A stretch of DNA of 64,000 nt from Tremella fuciformis (lineage: Eukaryota; Basidiomycota; Tremellomycetes; Tremellales; Tremellaceae): NCBI GenBank assembly GCA_032768795.1, contig CP136490.1, positions 7,316,001-7,380,000 of the forward strand, written 5' to 3'. A program made the translations under genes and the position numbers. This document shows, in pieces, positions 31,240 to 42,985 of this stretch. The notes under the pieces were generated by a model. It saw only the letters and a list, made by a program, of their open reading frames with translations, made no database searches and was not told the origin of the DNA. The stretch's first letter is position 1, and every line of letters begins with the position of its first letter.

Positions 31240-33878
31240 ATGCCGCCCAACGCATTTGTCACCCTCCTCACGACGCCCTCGTACCTCCCCGGCGCCCTCG
31301 TTCTCCTCCACGCCCTGCGAGAGCTGCACCCCGAGCCGCGCGAATTCAAGATCGTATGTCTCGTCACGCCCGAGACAGTGGACGCCAAGACGGTCGGCGA
31401 GCTGCGCAAAGCAGGCTATGACCTTGTCATCGGCGTCGAGCCCATCGCCAGTGGCCAGGGAGGGCAGAGTGGGCTGCACTTGATGGGTGAGTGATGAGCA
31501 CTCTTGAGATCACTCAACGCTCTCCGTCTGTGGCCGTTCTTTGCTGATTGCAGGCCGCCCCGATCTCAACTTCGCACTCACCAAGCTGCACCTCTTCCGC
31601 CTCGCACCCCTCTTCTCCACCCTCATCTACCTCGACGCCGACGTCCTTCCCCTCCGCCCCCTCTCGCACCTTTTCGCAACCACCAACCCCCACACACTGT
31701 CAGCATGTCCCGACACGGGTTGGCCGGACTGCTTCAATTCGGGCGTCATGGTTATTCGTCCGCGAGACTCGGACTTTGAGGGCCTGCAGAACCTCCTCAA
31801 GAGCGGCGAGGGCGATGATGGAGTCTACCGCCCTGGCAGCGGAAGCTTTGACGGCGCAGATCAGGGTCTTCTGAACGAATGGTTCTCCGAGGAAGGCGGC
31901 GGTGGGGAATGGAACCGACTGCCATTCACGTATGTCAGCTGTATGACAAGGATACTGAGCTGACTCGTAGGTATAATGTGACACCGACCGCAGCGTATAC
32001 CTATGCCCCGGCTTACCGCCGCTACGGACACAAGATCAATGCCGTCCACTTCATCGGCCCCGCCAAGCCCTGGTCCAACCTGGCCGGCCGACCAGCCGGC
32101 ATGTCTCTTCCCAAAGGCAAGGAGACCACCTACGATTGTGAGCTAGCTCGAATTCACAGTCTAGATCCATCAGCTCATGTGCAGACCCCTCCCTCATCGA
32201 CCGGTGGTACGCCGTCTACGACCGTCATGTTCGCCCTACCGATGCCCATCACCCCGATATGGCCAAAAGATTCGCTGTTCCTGAAACCGTTGCTATTTGG
32301 AATCAGCCTGGCGTCACCGCCGGTGTCCCCTCACAACCAGATGACCGGCTCGATCTGACCGACCCGGCCGCCGAGAAGGGCGTGACGGCGTTCTCGTCTG
32401 GAGGACAGTACATCAGCCTTCCCTTGGAGGGACGGGTGGATCTCATGATGCCCAAACCGCAACCCAGACTCTCTCCGCCTACTGCACCTGCACCACCTCC
32501 ACCCACACAAGCCCAAAGCCCCACTGCGGCCGTTTCACCCATCCACCTGCCCACCCCTCCGCCCCAGAGCCTGCAGCAACAGACTCAACAACCTGCGACA
32601 TGGGACGCGGCGCACTACGCCCCGCCCGTCGGTAGCGGTCCGGAGATGTCGATACCCATGACCACGCACTACCACCCAGCTTGGGAGCAGCCACACGATA
32701 TTCAAGCCAGATACTTTTCGGCTCCACCGCCAGCGCCTGAGCCCCAATATCCCACACTTCCCGCCAATGTGAGAGGAGATCAGTGGTACAAGGAGTTCAC
32801 CGGGACTGTACCCGATCGATCTTCCGTTCTTCCAGTCTTTCCATGGGAACAGGCCGGTCAACAGCATCCAAAGCCGCAAAGAGTCTTTCCCAGAGGCTCC
32901 ACTCCTCCACCCATGTCTACTCCCCATCCCAATGCCCAGCCTACCGTCACTGTGCAGCAACCGACCCCTCCCGTCCGCTCACCGTCCCCGCCACCACCGC
33001 AACCCCCACCCCGATCGATGGCGGAAGCGATGGCGTCTTACACTAATGCCTGGGACAGCGATCCGAAGATCCAACGATATGCCAACAAGCTTTCGGGAAT
33101 CGGTATCGGGCCCTCTCGTCGAGAGTCTGACTCTCGACAATCCATGCAGTCGGTGCCTGGAACACCTCGATACGCCCCAACCAGCTTCCTTGACCGGAAG
33201 GAGAGCTTTGACTCGCGGTCAGAGGGCAGTGAAGATGGAGACGATGAGGGTGGCTCGGACGACGATTCTGTAGAGCGTCGATCGTCGCCGAGCAGCTCTC
33301 GTGCTCCCTCGGTGCACGGACAAGATAAGCCGAAGAGATACAGGGATCGATTCGCTCAGACCGATAACCCGCAACTGGCCGATGCGAAGGTCCAAGCAGT
33401 TCCTGGTGGCGGTCCTTCCCCTGCCGTCAAGACGGTCGATCTTCCGATGAGTTCTATTGGGATAGGCAGGAATGGTCGCTCGTCCACCTCGGCTTCGGCG
33501 TCAAGTACCCCAAGATCAACCCCTACCAGAACTGGCGATTCGTCTGACGCGACGGCTCGCGCTAGCCAGATTGTCACACCTCCTTCTGACTCAATGTCAG
33601 CCGGAGGCTCTCATCGGGTTCCGTTCCCTTCCTCCAGTGCGGCGCCGCCTCGGTCCCAGATCCGCACTCAGCATCGCCATACACCCTCAGCGGCAAGCAT
33701 CGCTAGCGACCATATGACCGAGATGGGTGTGCCGAAGTTTCAAACTCCCGGAGGTAGGGTGTGGGATCCCAGTACCGACGTCGAGTCTCGCAAGAAAGAA
33801 ACACAAGAAGTGTTGACTCGGTTCATCAAAGCCGGCAGCTTTGGCCGACCGGGCTCAGGCTCCCAATCCAGGCAGTAG
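31240..33878 (+). CDS. GLG1: Glycogenin (self-glucosylating GT8)
   Basis: Primer protein for glycogen synthesis. MPPNAFVTLLTTPSYLPGAL opens a GT8 domain: the DxD-type site is IYLDADVLPL, followed by DTGWPDCFNSGVMVI, GSFDGADQGLLN and INAVHFIGPAKPW. TAAYTYAPAY contains the position of the self-glucosylated Tyr in animal glycogenin. Four introns (after LHLMG, LPFT, TYD and near 31486-31552) restore the frame. A Pro/Ser-rich linker leads to a C-terminal part with FPWE (SVLPVFPWEQAG), the glycogen-synthase-interaction type motif of fungal glycogenins. A disordered tail ends at 33878. At about 690 residues it is long, like other basidiomycete glycogenins. It neighbours TPS1, which uses the same UDP-glucose pool. 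Confidence 0.9.
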
Positions 33879-34342
33879 GCCAACGTTTGGTTTGAACTGC
33901 GTTTTTGAGCATCTTTACAAGGTCTTGTTTATAGTCTCTATCAACGGCATTCTCAGGTTCAAGAATAGATTCATTTCATTTTTGCGGACATCGTTAGCGG
34001 CACTTTCAAATGACAAGCCCAGATACCCTTCGGAACACGTACCCCCCGCCATACTCCCCAGACTGCACATAGATTCCGCATGCATTTGCGAGCATTGTCG
34101 TTGAAAGCTAGAATGTGCGGTCTCTTGCGTTTCGTGTTGCTGCAGTCGGGAGGCAAGATTCGAGACGCTTGACAGTGAAGCGAGTCCGGCGATGTGACAC
34201 AACATACTGTACGAGTAAAAGCAACAGAGATGGACACACAAAGGTCGGACCTTCCTTTTCATGGGGGAGCTGGAAGGCTGAATCCTGTGTTGCAGATCTT
34301 TGAGATCAACGCCATGTATAATCGATACTCCTAGATCCACGC
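33879..34342. other. Intergenic region, no gene seen
   Basis: 464 bases between the glycogenin stop and the next ATG, AT-richer than its surroundings. It should contain the glycogenin polyadenylation region and the F-box gene promoter. No ORF with protein-like pattern was seen. Confidence 0.4.
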
Positions 34343-35892
34343 ATGACCTCAGCTATGCCTCGGCGCTCTCTTCTCACCCTACCCGACCAGGTCCTGGACG
34401 ACATCTGTTGTCGCGTCGACCACGTCTCTCTCGTGGCACTGGCAACGACATGCAAAGCTTTGAACATGCGGGCAGAGGCGGTGCTTTTCAGCGACATCAA
34501 CCTGCGGGTCATTCCAACGCCAGATAGATCTCCCCAAGCAGCGATACAAACGCTCTCTGAGCGGACAAGAAGGCGCTTAGGAGCTCTTCTGGCTGCACTT
34601 GAACATCAACCGCGACGGAGGGCATACGTCCGATCGCTCACCATCACAGTGTGGAGCGACATCGCCCACCTCGTAGCCAAGATCGTTGAGGCTGTCGCAA
34701 CATACGTCGAGGTGCTCGATGTGGAATCGTTGACAAATGATGACGAGTGGAACGCCGCAATGAGGCATACGCTCCGCTCCATGTCATCGTCGGGCTGCCG
34801 GTTTGACAAGCTGAAGCGCCTGGAATTCGGGTGCTCGAGGGACGTCCTCGCCATGCTGTTGGGCATGGCGCCCATCGTGCAGGACATCATCGTCGTCCAG
34901 CGTGGCAATCTCCATGATGCAGAGCAAGCTCCCGCTTGGCCGACTATACATGCGGCCAAGTGGCTCTGCATCACAAACTACGAGCTGGAAGATATCGCTG
35001 GACTCATTAAGAGCTGCCCCGGGCTGCGGTACCTCCAAATGTGGCCTGAGACACCCGCAGCTCTTCAATCCACCGACCACCCCCAACGGGCACGGTGGTT
35101 CATTGAGAACCTGACGCCGCTGCCGAATTTGAAGACGCTCGAGCTCTTCGGCGAGTCGCTCAAGACCGTATGCCGATTGCGCCCGCACCACCTGCCATCT
35201 TTGCAGAATATGTCGGCGGTGCATCAGGTTCCGTGTCCCGCCGCCTGCCGTCTCGAGGTCCGTGCGACGGGGTTTGGGGGGAAGTAGCTGATGGGCAGTT
35301 CATCCCCCTTCCCGCGCTTCCTCTGCTCAAGCACCTCCAGGTCATCTGTAGCATGCCTCGGGCATCTCGCCAAGCCCTTCTAGACCCGCCGGCAGGCTCA
35401 CCGACCGCAGCCATAGTCACCCCTATATCGGAGAGATCGCGCGCGATGATCGACGCTGCGCCGGGGCTGGAACAAGTCGACATGCTTATTCCGGGTACCG
35501 GCAGACCCGCCTCAGAGCTCGGAAGAATCCAATGCGAAGTGACCATCGTCACGCTCGTCCACGCTGCGGAGACGCTCTACGTCGTGCGGCAAATGACGAC
35601 GTCCCGGCCTGTCTTGTACGCCGCTGGCATGGAGACTGACCGGCGGTTTATCTCCTCGCCTCGTAGATCGACTCCTGGTGTCATTCAGACGTGGTACGAG
35701 AGTTTGCCGGAGCCGATGCTCGAGTTTCAGGCTGAGTTTAGGGGTCAGCGCGTCCCCGTGGAGGTTCTGCTTGCGATGGCTCGGACCGACGGGGTTGAGC
35801 AGTGGCAAGGGCGGGATGTGCAGCTTAGCCATCAGGCGTGGCAGGTATTGCTGGACTGGTACGCTGTCAGTACGGCTCCCAGTCTTGTATGA
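34343..35892 (+). CDS. F-box-like protein, copy 1 of a tandem pair
   Basis: The N-terminus MPRRSLLTLPDQVLDDICCRVDHVSLVALATTCKALNMRAEAVLFSDINL has the shape of an F-box (L-P-x-Q/E-V/L-L..I...., then L..C..). It is expected to bind Skp1 in an SCF ubiquitin ligase; that role is inferred. One intron, 35258-35298 (GTCCGT donor, GGGCAG acceptor), joins LEVR-side sequence to FIPLPALPLLKHLQV. The rest (about 430 residues) contains Leu-rich segments but no clean LRR period. The C-terminal block PVEVLLAMARTDGVEQWQGR..WQVLLDWY is repeated in the neighbour at 37100-37357. No target can be named. Confidence 0.7.
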
Positions 35893-35901
35893 CCCGCTTT
35901 A

Positions 35902-37357
35902 TTGACCTCCAATAGGCCCCATCAGTGGTATAGCTGGGTAGTTGCAGTGCGCCTGGACCCAAAGGAGGGCCTCTCTTCGCCACATGCCACAAGCGTGTTC
36001 CTGCGTCGTGACCCCAACTTCCACGAGCGTTTGACGGGGATCATGACCGCGATCCAGAGTCGCCCTGAACGGACTTCGTACATACGATCTCTCCAATTCA
36101 TGCTCTTGGCAACCGCCCTTCAGGACCTCTGTTCGCTCTGCGTGCAGGTGAGCGAATCTGTACAATTTCTTCGCATCGACACGATTTTCCCGGGGTGGCA
36201 CGCGACGAGATACTACTTGATGCTGCTGTCGCTTCCTAAGCGGCCGCTGTTCACAAGTTTGCGATACCTGCAGCTTGAGTGCTCGCTCGATGTTCTTTCA
36301 CAGCTGCTACTTCTGATGCCCAACATCGAAGTCGTTTTGGCGGACGAACGCCGTGAATCTCATCGCCGCGAAGAACTCAATTGGCCCGTCATGCGCAATC
36401 TGAGACGGATCAACATGCCTGACTCCGATCTGGAGGACGTCTACCAGCTAGTAGGGAAGCGTCCCGCACTGGAGGATCTAGAATTGTGTGACTTTGATCC
36501 TCCAGCTTTTGCAGGATCGACGACATCTAAGCCAAGCCAGTGGCTGCTCGACAATGTGCTGCCCTTACCGCACCTGACGAGGCTGGCGGCATCGGATCAG
36601 AGCACGACGGAGCTGGCGCTGTTATCTGCGATCCATTTGCCGACTCTGCAAATACTTGAACCCTGTTATCGGCCAAAATGCTGGGCTGAGTGTAGACTTG
36701 AAGTCAGCGCGCGATCGGCGTCAGGTCAGATCTAATGGACAGTTCATCTCAATTCCCCCGGGCTTCCTTCACTTGAGAGAAGTCAGGCTCAGGGTCGACC
36801 GTGTTCGGCGAGAGGCCTTGTCCAGGCTTGCGCTCAAGGACCTCTCGACAGGCTCTCCTCAAATCCACGTCGTGGGCCGAATCTCGCAGAAACTCGTTGG
36901 GCTCGCCGACGCCGCGCCATCGCTGCAGTCCGTTCAGTTCAACATGTGCGACGAAACGGTGCGGCGGGGCGTGTGGCCTGTTTGGGACGACGAGTGGTAC
37001 GGATCGCGCATCAGCACCCTCGTTCACGGGGCACAGACCGTTTACATCATTCTCTCCAAGACGACCTCACGCCCGATACCGTATCGACCCGGCTTAGAGG
37101 ACGATTGCAATTGCGCCTGTTGGCCAGCGGACTCTCCTCTTGGCGAGACGACTACGAGTACTTGGTATGAGAGCGCCAATGCAATAGAGGAGATACAAAC
37201 CGATTTCCAAGGCGAGATCGTGCCCAAGGAGATCCTCGACGCCATGGCACGCATTGATGGGGTCGAGCGATGGGAAGGACGAGGCGTTCAGGTTGGTGAC
37301 GCGGCATGGGAGGTGCTGCTCGATTGGTATGCGCAACTGGTCGCTGGCCGCGCCTGA
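35902..37357 (+). pseudogene. F-box-like protein, copy 2, without F-box or proper start
   Basis: Homologous to copy 1 along its length: RPERTSYIRSLQF vs RRRAYVRSL; LEDVYQLVGKRPALEDLEL vs the matching LEDIAGL segment; IVPKEILDAMARIDGVERWEGR vs VPVEVLLAMARTDGVEQW. The intron is at the same place (36703-36742, followed again by FIS/FIP). The open frame begins 10 bp after the stop of copy 1. It lacks the F-box and has no ATG until 36043, well inside the homologous region. I could not find an intron joining it in frame to copy 1. It is either a 5'-truncated pseudogene or a gene with a shortened start at 36043. The body of the frame carries no stops, so decay is recent or function remains. Confidence 0.6.
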
Positions 37358-37651
37358 CCTCCATCATGAATCGGAATTGCATGGCTGCCCGTCGGACCAT
37401 TCCGACTCGCGTGATTCAGCAGCGGAGCTGTCGTCCGTCCAGGCACTGGTGCTGACATGGGATGCTCAAGATAAGCGATAAGGGTGGGCACTGTTCCGAC
37501 AGCTCGCCCGCCCAAAAACAACAAAGGTCCGGAAGTCAGCCGGCCTCGCATTCGGGCCCACAGTGGGCAATAGGGCAGCGACGGACAAGCGTGCTCGACC
37601 ACATCCTGACCTGCATTGACACTGCTCTAACTCACATTATTTTCCAACACG

Positions 37652-39510
37652 ATGTCAGCAACGCTCGCTCCCTCTGTGTTGTCGCCCAACAACCCCATCA
37701 CCCCTGCTGCGGTCGAAGAGACGTTTGGCAAGCTCGGTCTCAAATGCCCTCCCGGTGGGCTCGACGATTACACCAGCCTACTCACCGGCATCTGGGAGAT
37801 ATGGAACAAGATCGAGCAGATGGACGATTATGTGCCCGCTGTGGACGAGGAGCGGTTCCCTCGTACCGATGTGCATCGCGCGACCGCCGAGGAGAACAAG
37901 ACCAATGCTTGGGCATGGAAGGCCGTCGTAAAGGACGTCAAGGAGAACGGCGGGCTCCTGGCCGGCAAGACGGTCATTCTGAAGGTGCGTATGCAGCCGC
38001 CTGCGCAGCCGCTTACGCCCAGGACAATGTCGCTCTGAAAGGCGTTCCGATGTTACTGGGCACCGACATCTTTACAGACTACATCCCCAACACCGATGCG
38101 ACGGTCGTAAAGCGTATCTTGGAAGCTGGCGGGACTATACTAGGCAAGGGAGTCTGCGAGAATCTGAGCATGTGGGGTGTTTCTGCATCTGCAGCAACTG
38201 GTGGGTCCGCTACGACCTTGTGTGCCCCCTGCTGAGGCGGAAGGACCTATTGACAACCCCTACGCTCCCGGCTACTCCGCTGGAGGGTCTTCCTCGGGAA
38301 CCGGAGCCCTCGTGTCGCTAGGCGAAGCCGAGCTGGGTGTCGGCGGTGACCAGGGCGGGTCCATCCGTATCCCTGCTTCGTGCAACGGGATTGTCGGACT
38401 CAAACCGACTTTCGGCTTGGTGCCATACACCGGGATCGCGTCTCTTGAACCGATCATCGACCACGCAGGACCTATGACTCAGGTGGGCATTTCAATACCG
38501 GTTCTGATGCTAGAGTTGGCTGATTGCCTAGGGGGTGCTCGACAACGCTCTGCTCTTGCAGGCCATCGCTGGCGCCGACGACATCGATGATCGCTCGGGA
38601 GCTGGTTGTCCCTTCCCGGAACAGGTGCCAGACTACCCTACATTGGCGAAGGCCGGCGTTAAGGGTATGAAGATCGGCCTCTTGGTGGAGGGCTTCAACC
38701 AGCCGATGAAGGACGACAGAGTATCCGCCGCAGTCAAGAAGGCGGCCCAGAAGTTCGAGGAACTCGGCGCAACAGTCGAGGAGGTGTCTGTCCCCATGCA
38801 CAGCCTGGCGCCGGAGATCTGGGCAGTCAGTAGCCTGACAGGTCGGATGACGAGGGTCTGATGCGCAGGTGATTGGCCGTATGAGTGCCGCCAAGTCCAT
38901 GATGGGCCAGGCCAGCGGCCGCAGGGGATACGTCATGACCGACCTCGACGAGAAGATGTTCCCTCTCACTCAGGAGAAGCTCGACAAGATGTGGCCTTCC
39001 GCCTCGAACACCATTATGAACGGTGTCTGGGCATGGGACAACATGTCGCCAAGCGTGCGCACAGAACATTGTTTTGTCAAATAGACAATAAGCTGACCAC
39101 CAGCTCTTTGGCAAGGGCACCAACTTGGTCCGCAAACTGCGAGACACGTACAATGCCGCGATGGACACGTATGACCTGCTCATCTGCCCTACCCTCCCGT
39201 TCTTGCCACCCAAGCTGCCCCCCATCGGCGCTTCGGTTAAGGAGCTCATGATCAACTCGACTGGTGTCTCGCTGAACACGTCCGCTTTCAACATCGTGAG
39301 TGTTCAGCGACGATCCAGCGGGGGGTGTGCTCATGATAGACGGGTCTTCCCGCTCTCAGCTTGCCTGTTGCCTTCCTCCCGGCTCTTCAAGACGACACGG
39401 TGAAGCTTCCTGTAGGCATGCAGATCATCGGGAAAAACTACACCGAAGGGAAGCTCTACGCCGCTGCGTATGCGTGGGAGCAGGCGAATGACTGGAAGAC
39501 CTTCAACTAG
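37652..39510 (+). CDS. Amidase-signature family hydrolase
   Basis: Hydrolyses an amide bond with a Ser-cisSer-Lys triad. The Lys is in VILK|DNVALKG, where the intron falls exactly between K and D. The cis-Ser lies in [12 protein letters not shown] and the nucleophile in [16 protein letters not shown], followed by [17 protein letters not shown]. Six introns are needed, including donors at 39296 (GTGAGT, rejoining as [18 protein letters not shown]) and at about 38198. About 560 residues, the normal size for fungal acetamidase/AMI-type enzymes. No signal peptide or membrane segment. The substrate cannot be told from the sequence; acetamidase-like or indole-acetamide hydrolase-like roles are possible. 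Confidence 0.85.
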
Positions 39511-40130
39511 AAAAAGTAGATGCATAGAGGTAGAAAGAGGAGCGGAATTAAAGCACATGGGTGATAAGAAGTTGATATAACGAGCTGTCGAAGACTTGCT
39601 AGTAGTCAGGGGCTTGCGTGATATCATTCACTCGACTCCAGTTGCGAACATGGAAGCGTGCTCTGCTCTGTCACGAGCTTGTTGGGTGTGCTGCCGGCAA
39701 CGATCATCCATGGCCACCGGACGGATCTCACTAGAGTATGGCGCATTGGAGCTGAGCACAAAAGGATTGTGAGCTATCGAGCTTGGGAAATCCAAGCAGG
39801 AGCAGCAGCAGCACTCTCCGAGGGAGCCTTACAGTGCATCACACACCTAACTTGAATTCATGCTCTCTCCCGCTGCCTACCTTGAGGCAATGGCATCATG
39901 GTGGTCGAACGACTGACTTGCATTAGTAAGACTTCTGGCTACTCGTAATGGGCTTCCTAATACGTAAGGATCCGCGAGGCCACGTGAGAAGCATTTGCCA
40001 CCTCGGCTCAGAATTGACAACGCGAGGTGATCATTGCTTTGCCTTTCTACGGGCTCGTTGACAACTGTCGTCAAGCAGGGGCCACGAGGGTGACTCGCAA
40101 CATCGCCCGATAAATGAGCAACACAGGGCC
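39511..40130. other. Intergenic region, no gene seen
   Basis: About 620 bases between the amidase stop and the zf-4CXXC_R1 gene. Short frames on both strands show no protein pattern. It should hold the amidase terminator region and the next promoter. Confidence 0.35.
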
Positions 40131-42760
40131 ATGCGCGATGACCAGCCCCTCTCTCGACAATCGAATCGACTGGCCCACGCGACTCGAGCATTGCCGCCTT
40201 CCTCCAACCCGGTCGATAGCTTGCCGGGGACTGAGGGGCATACTGAGAACACCGAGGTGGATCACGCGAAGCAGAGCATGACGAGTCAAAGGAGCGGTAG
40301 CTCCTCTGGAGATGATATGTCACAGGACGGCAGAGATCAATGTGAGCTTCAATCCACCTATTTCCCAATCCCCGTCCGCGTCCGCCATTCCACTGATCCC
40401 GCAGATGAGCAGGAGCGACAACGTCAAATCATGAAGAATCGGGAGCTCTTATCTTCGCTCGGAATCGCTTCTTCTTCGAATCTCATTGGATCTCACCATG
40501 ATCCCGCAGCTTCCAAGAGGCCTCGCAAGGAGCGGACGAAGCGACAGGGGGGGCCGTCAAAACCCGTCTTCGACCGGTCTGGCTATGTCATCTCCCTCCC
40601 ACCGCCCGGTACAACACACATGATTGCTTGCGTGGAGATGCCGAGTGATCGTTCTGTGAGGCGTCGTATAGCAGAAGGGGAGTATCAGGACTGCTCTCAT
40701 TGGAGGGATGGAGAGGCTCGGAGATGGCGATTTGGCAGGGGAAGGGGAGGCGTGTTGGCCGAGGGAGAAGAAGAGTTCATCGGCGGTGTCGGCGCCGATT
40801 TCAGGTGGAGGAAGTGGAGAGGATTGGAGAAGGAGTTACGCATTGAGATGAGGAAGCGGGGGCAATTGATCGAGCAAGACGCTCGGCCGCAGCCCGCGAC
40901 TCAAGTTCTGCCTGACGGAGTCTCCGCATATTCAGTCAGTGCGATTCACACAGTCTGCCGCCTCGTTGACAATCAGCTGCTTCCACCAGAATCGTGTCAT
41001 CAGTGTCGACGTCGGTCCGAGAAGGCGAAGATGAAGTGTCGCAATCTGGACCCGCCATGTAAAGCTACATTCTGCGAGACGTGCTGCAAACGGTGAGTTC
41101 TCCAGCCTGAAAACTCTCTTCGCCCTGCCTCTTCCTTTTATCTCTCCTTCCTTTGCAAAAGTTGCTCCGTCCGATCCTTACGCTGTATCACCCTTATTGG
41201 CATTCCGGCATGCTGACTGCCAGTTACAACTACTTCAGTTTCGACCCCGACTCTCGTTCTTTCATCTGTCCTCTCTGCAGAGATTGCTGCAATTGCGCAA
41301 ACTGCATTCGCAAACGGAACCTCGCACATCTTCTGGGTCCTGGAAGAACAGGAGTGAAAGCATCCGCGATCCGCGGCGGAGAAGGCATGACTGTACAAGA
41401 GTGGCTGCAGGAGCAAGCGCTCGATCAAGACATCAAGGCGCCCTTCGATCGAGTCAGACTTGTTGATCAAGCTCATGATATCGTCTCGCCCGACCTTCCG
41501 CCTGAACCCAAGGCGCCTCCTGTGCCGAAAGGCACAAAGCGCAAGAACGCGTCGGGAACAGGTGAAGCGAGGAAGAAGGCAAAGGGGAAGAAAGGGAAGC
41601 CGCACGAGACGATACCCGTCGAGGAGGACAAGAATGAAGTGATTGGTCCACGCATCAAGCTCGTGCTTAAGGTCAACGCTGCAAATCACCCGCCAAACAG
41701 AAGGGAGAAGGAAGTGGATTCAGATGGCGACACTGTCGGCGGCTGGTCAGATGAGGAACAGCTTCGAGGAAGCGAGTCCGATCTCACCCCGATATCAGAG
41801 AATGAGCAGCTACCTCCGCGATTCGCGTTCCCGCCACTCCATCGACCTGATATAGTGGACACGGTACCGCCAATCCTCGGATTTGAGTCGCAAGCGTCCA
41901 TTTCAACCGAGACTTCGGTCGATGCGGCTGCCGACCGTCCGCTCTTAGCCGCCTGGACACCGCACGATTCTGCGACATTGGACATGCGGAATTTGGCCTC
42001 AATAAACGGTCCCACAACCAAAACCTTGAGTCCGCAGGCCAGCTCGTCCACAGTAATTGATGATACGACTCCATCTGTCTCTTCATCCCAGCCCATACGT
42101 CGGAGACCTCCACCAGCTGCCCACATCGCCCGTGCCCCACGACATGGAACCTCCACAGGCCCTTCTGGAGACTCCTCAGCTCGGGTGTCCCCTGCACCAG
42201 AGCTACCAGCGTCCAGCGACCCGACTCTTGCACCTTCCTGGGTGTCTTCTACAATCGATGAAGCTGCCCCGAAACTCGCAACCCAGTCCTTCACGCAGAC
42301 ATTCTCGTACGCGAACGACTCGCTCGTGCCCCCTGCATCACTATCTCCCACTCAGGCGATCTTCACTTCTACACAAACAGACGTATGGCTATCGTCCTTG
42401 CAAGCAGATCCATCCCGGTCTTTCCCCCAGCCACCACCCTACTCGCATTCCCCTCCCAGCCGATCAGTTCAACTGCCCAGCCTCAACCTGTCAACCTCGA
42501 CCTCATCCTCTGCTGAAGACAGATTTCCGCCACTGGAGTCTCCGGTACGTCCGGGACTGGTTCAGGAAACCAGCCAAAATCTCGACCTGCTCAGCATGGC
42601 GGCCTCGCATGCGCAGCAGGGGAACACGCCCACATCGACTCACCCTTTCCGATCGGTGGGCCGTCCCGATCATACCTCAAGCACATCACATATGCTTATG
42701 GCACACTCGCGGCTTCAGGGCACCCTCTTGGGATCGGGAGATGCAGAGTATGGCTCGTAG
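40131..42760 (+). CDS. zf-4CXXC_R1 (CDCA7-type) zinc-finger protein
   Basis: Two exons with an intron at about 41093-41223 (GTGAGT donor, CTGACTGCCAG acceptor). The cysteine-rich domain spans the junction: CHQCRRRSEKAKMKC, CKATFCETCC, then YFSFDPDSRSFICPLCRDCC and CNCANC. This is the zf-4CXXC_R1 fold of CDCA7 proteins, which in animals and plants partner the HELLS/DDM1 remodeller in DNA-methylation maintenance. Upstream are a Ser-rich region and a basic stretch (KRPRKERTKRQGG). Downstream are KRKNASGTGEARKKAKGKKGK (nuclear signal type) and a long Ser/Pro-rich tail. No JmjC domain is visible, unlike some fungal relatives. The start may instead be 40278. The domain is clear; its role here is inferred. 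Confidence 0.83.
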
Positions 42761-42985
42761 TGTAGCACTTGCCCTCATTGCTTGATTGCTTGAAGTCTCC
42801 GTGTCCAGGTGACAAAATGCATAAACATGAAATGCTTGGCCCTCTCGTTTGATGTATGCACACAATGCTTCTAGGTGTCTATGCACAAGACTGACAAAAG
42901 ACTGGTGGTAAGTGTCGACCAGACCTGAGCTTGTCAAGCGGGAGGGGTACAAAAAGTTTGTTCACAAGAAAGAGTGATGAGAGGA

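Noticed and set aside
35850..35960. A possible intron (GTACGG..AATAG) joining the two F-box-like genes into one protein
   Set aside because: The acceptor phase does not fit any nearby donor; joining gives a stop after a few codons.
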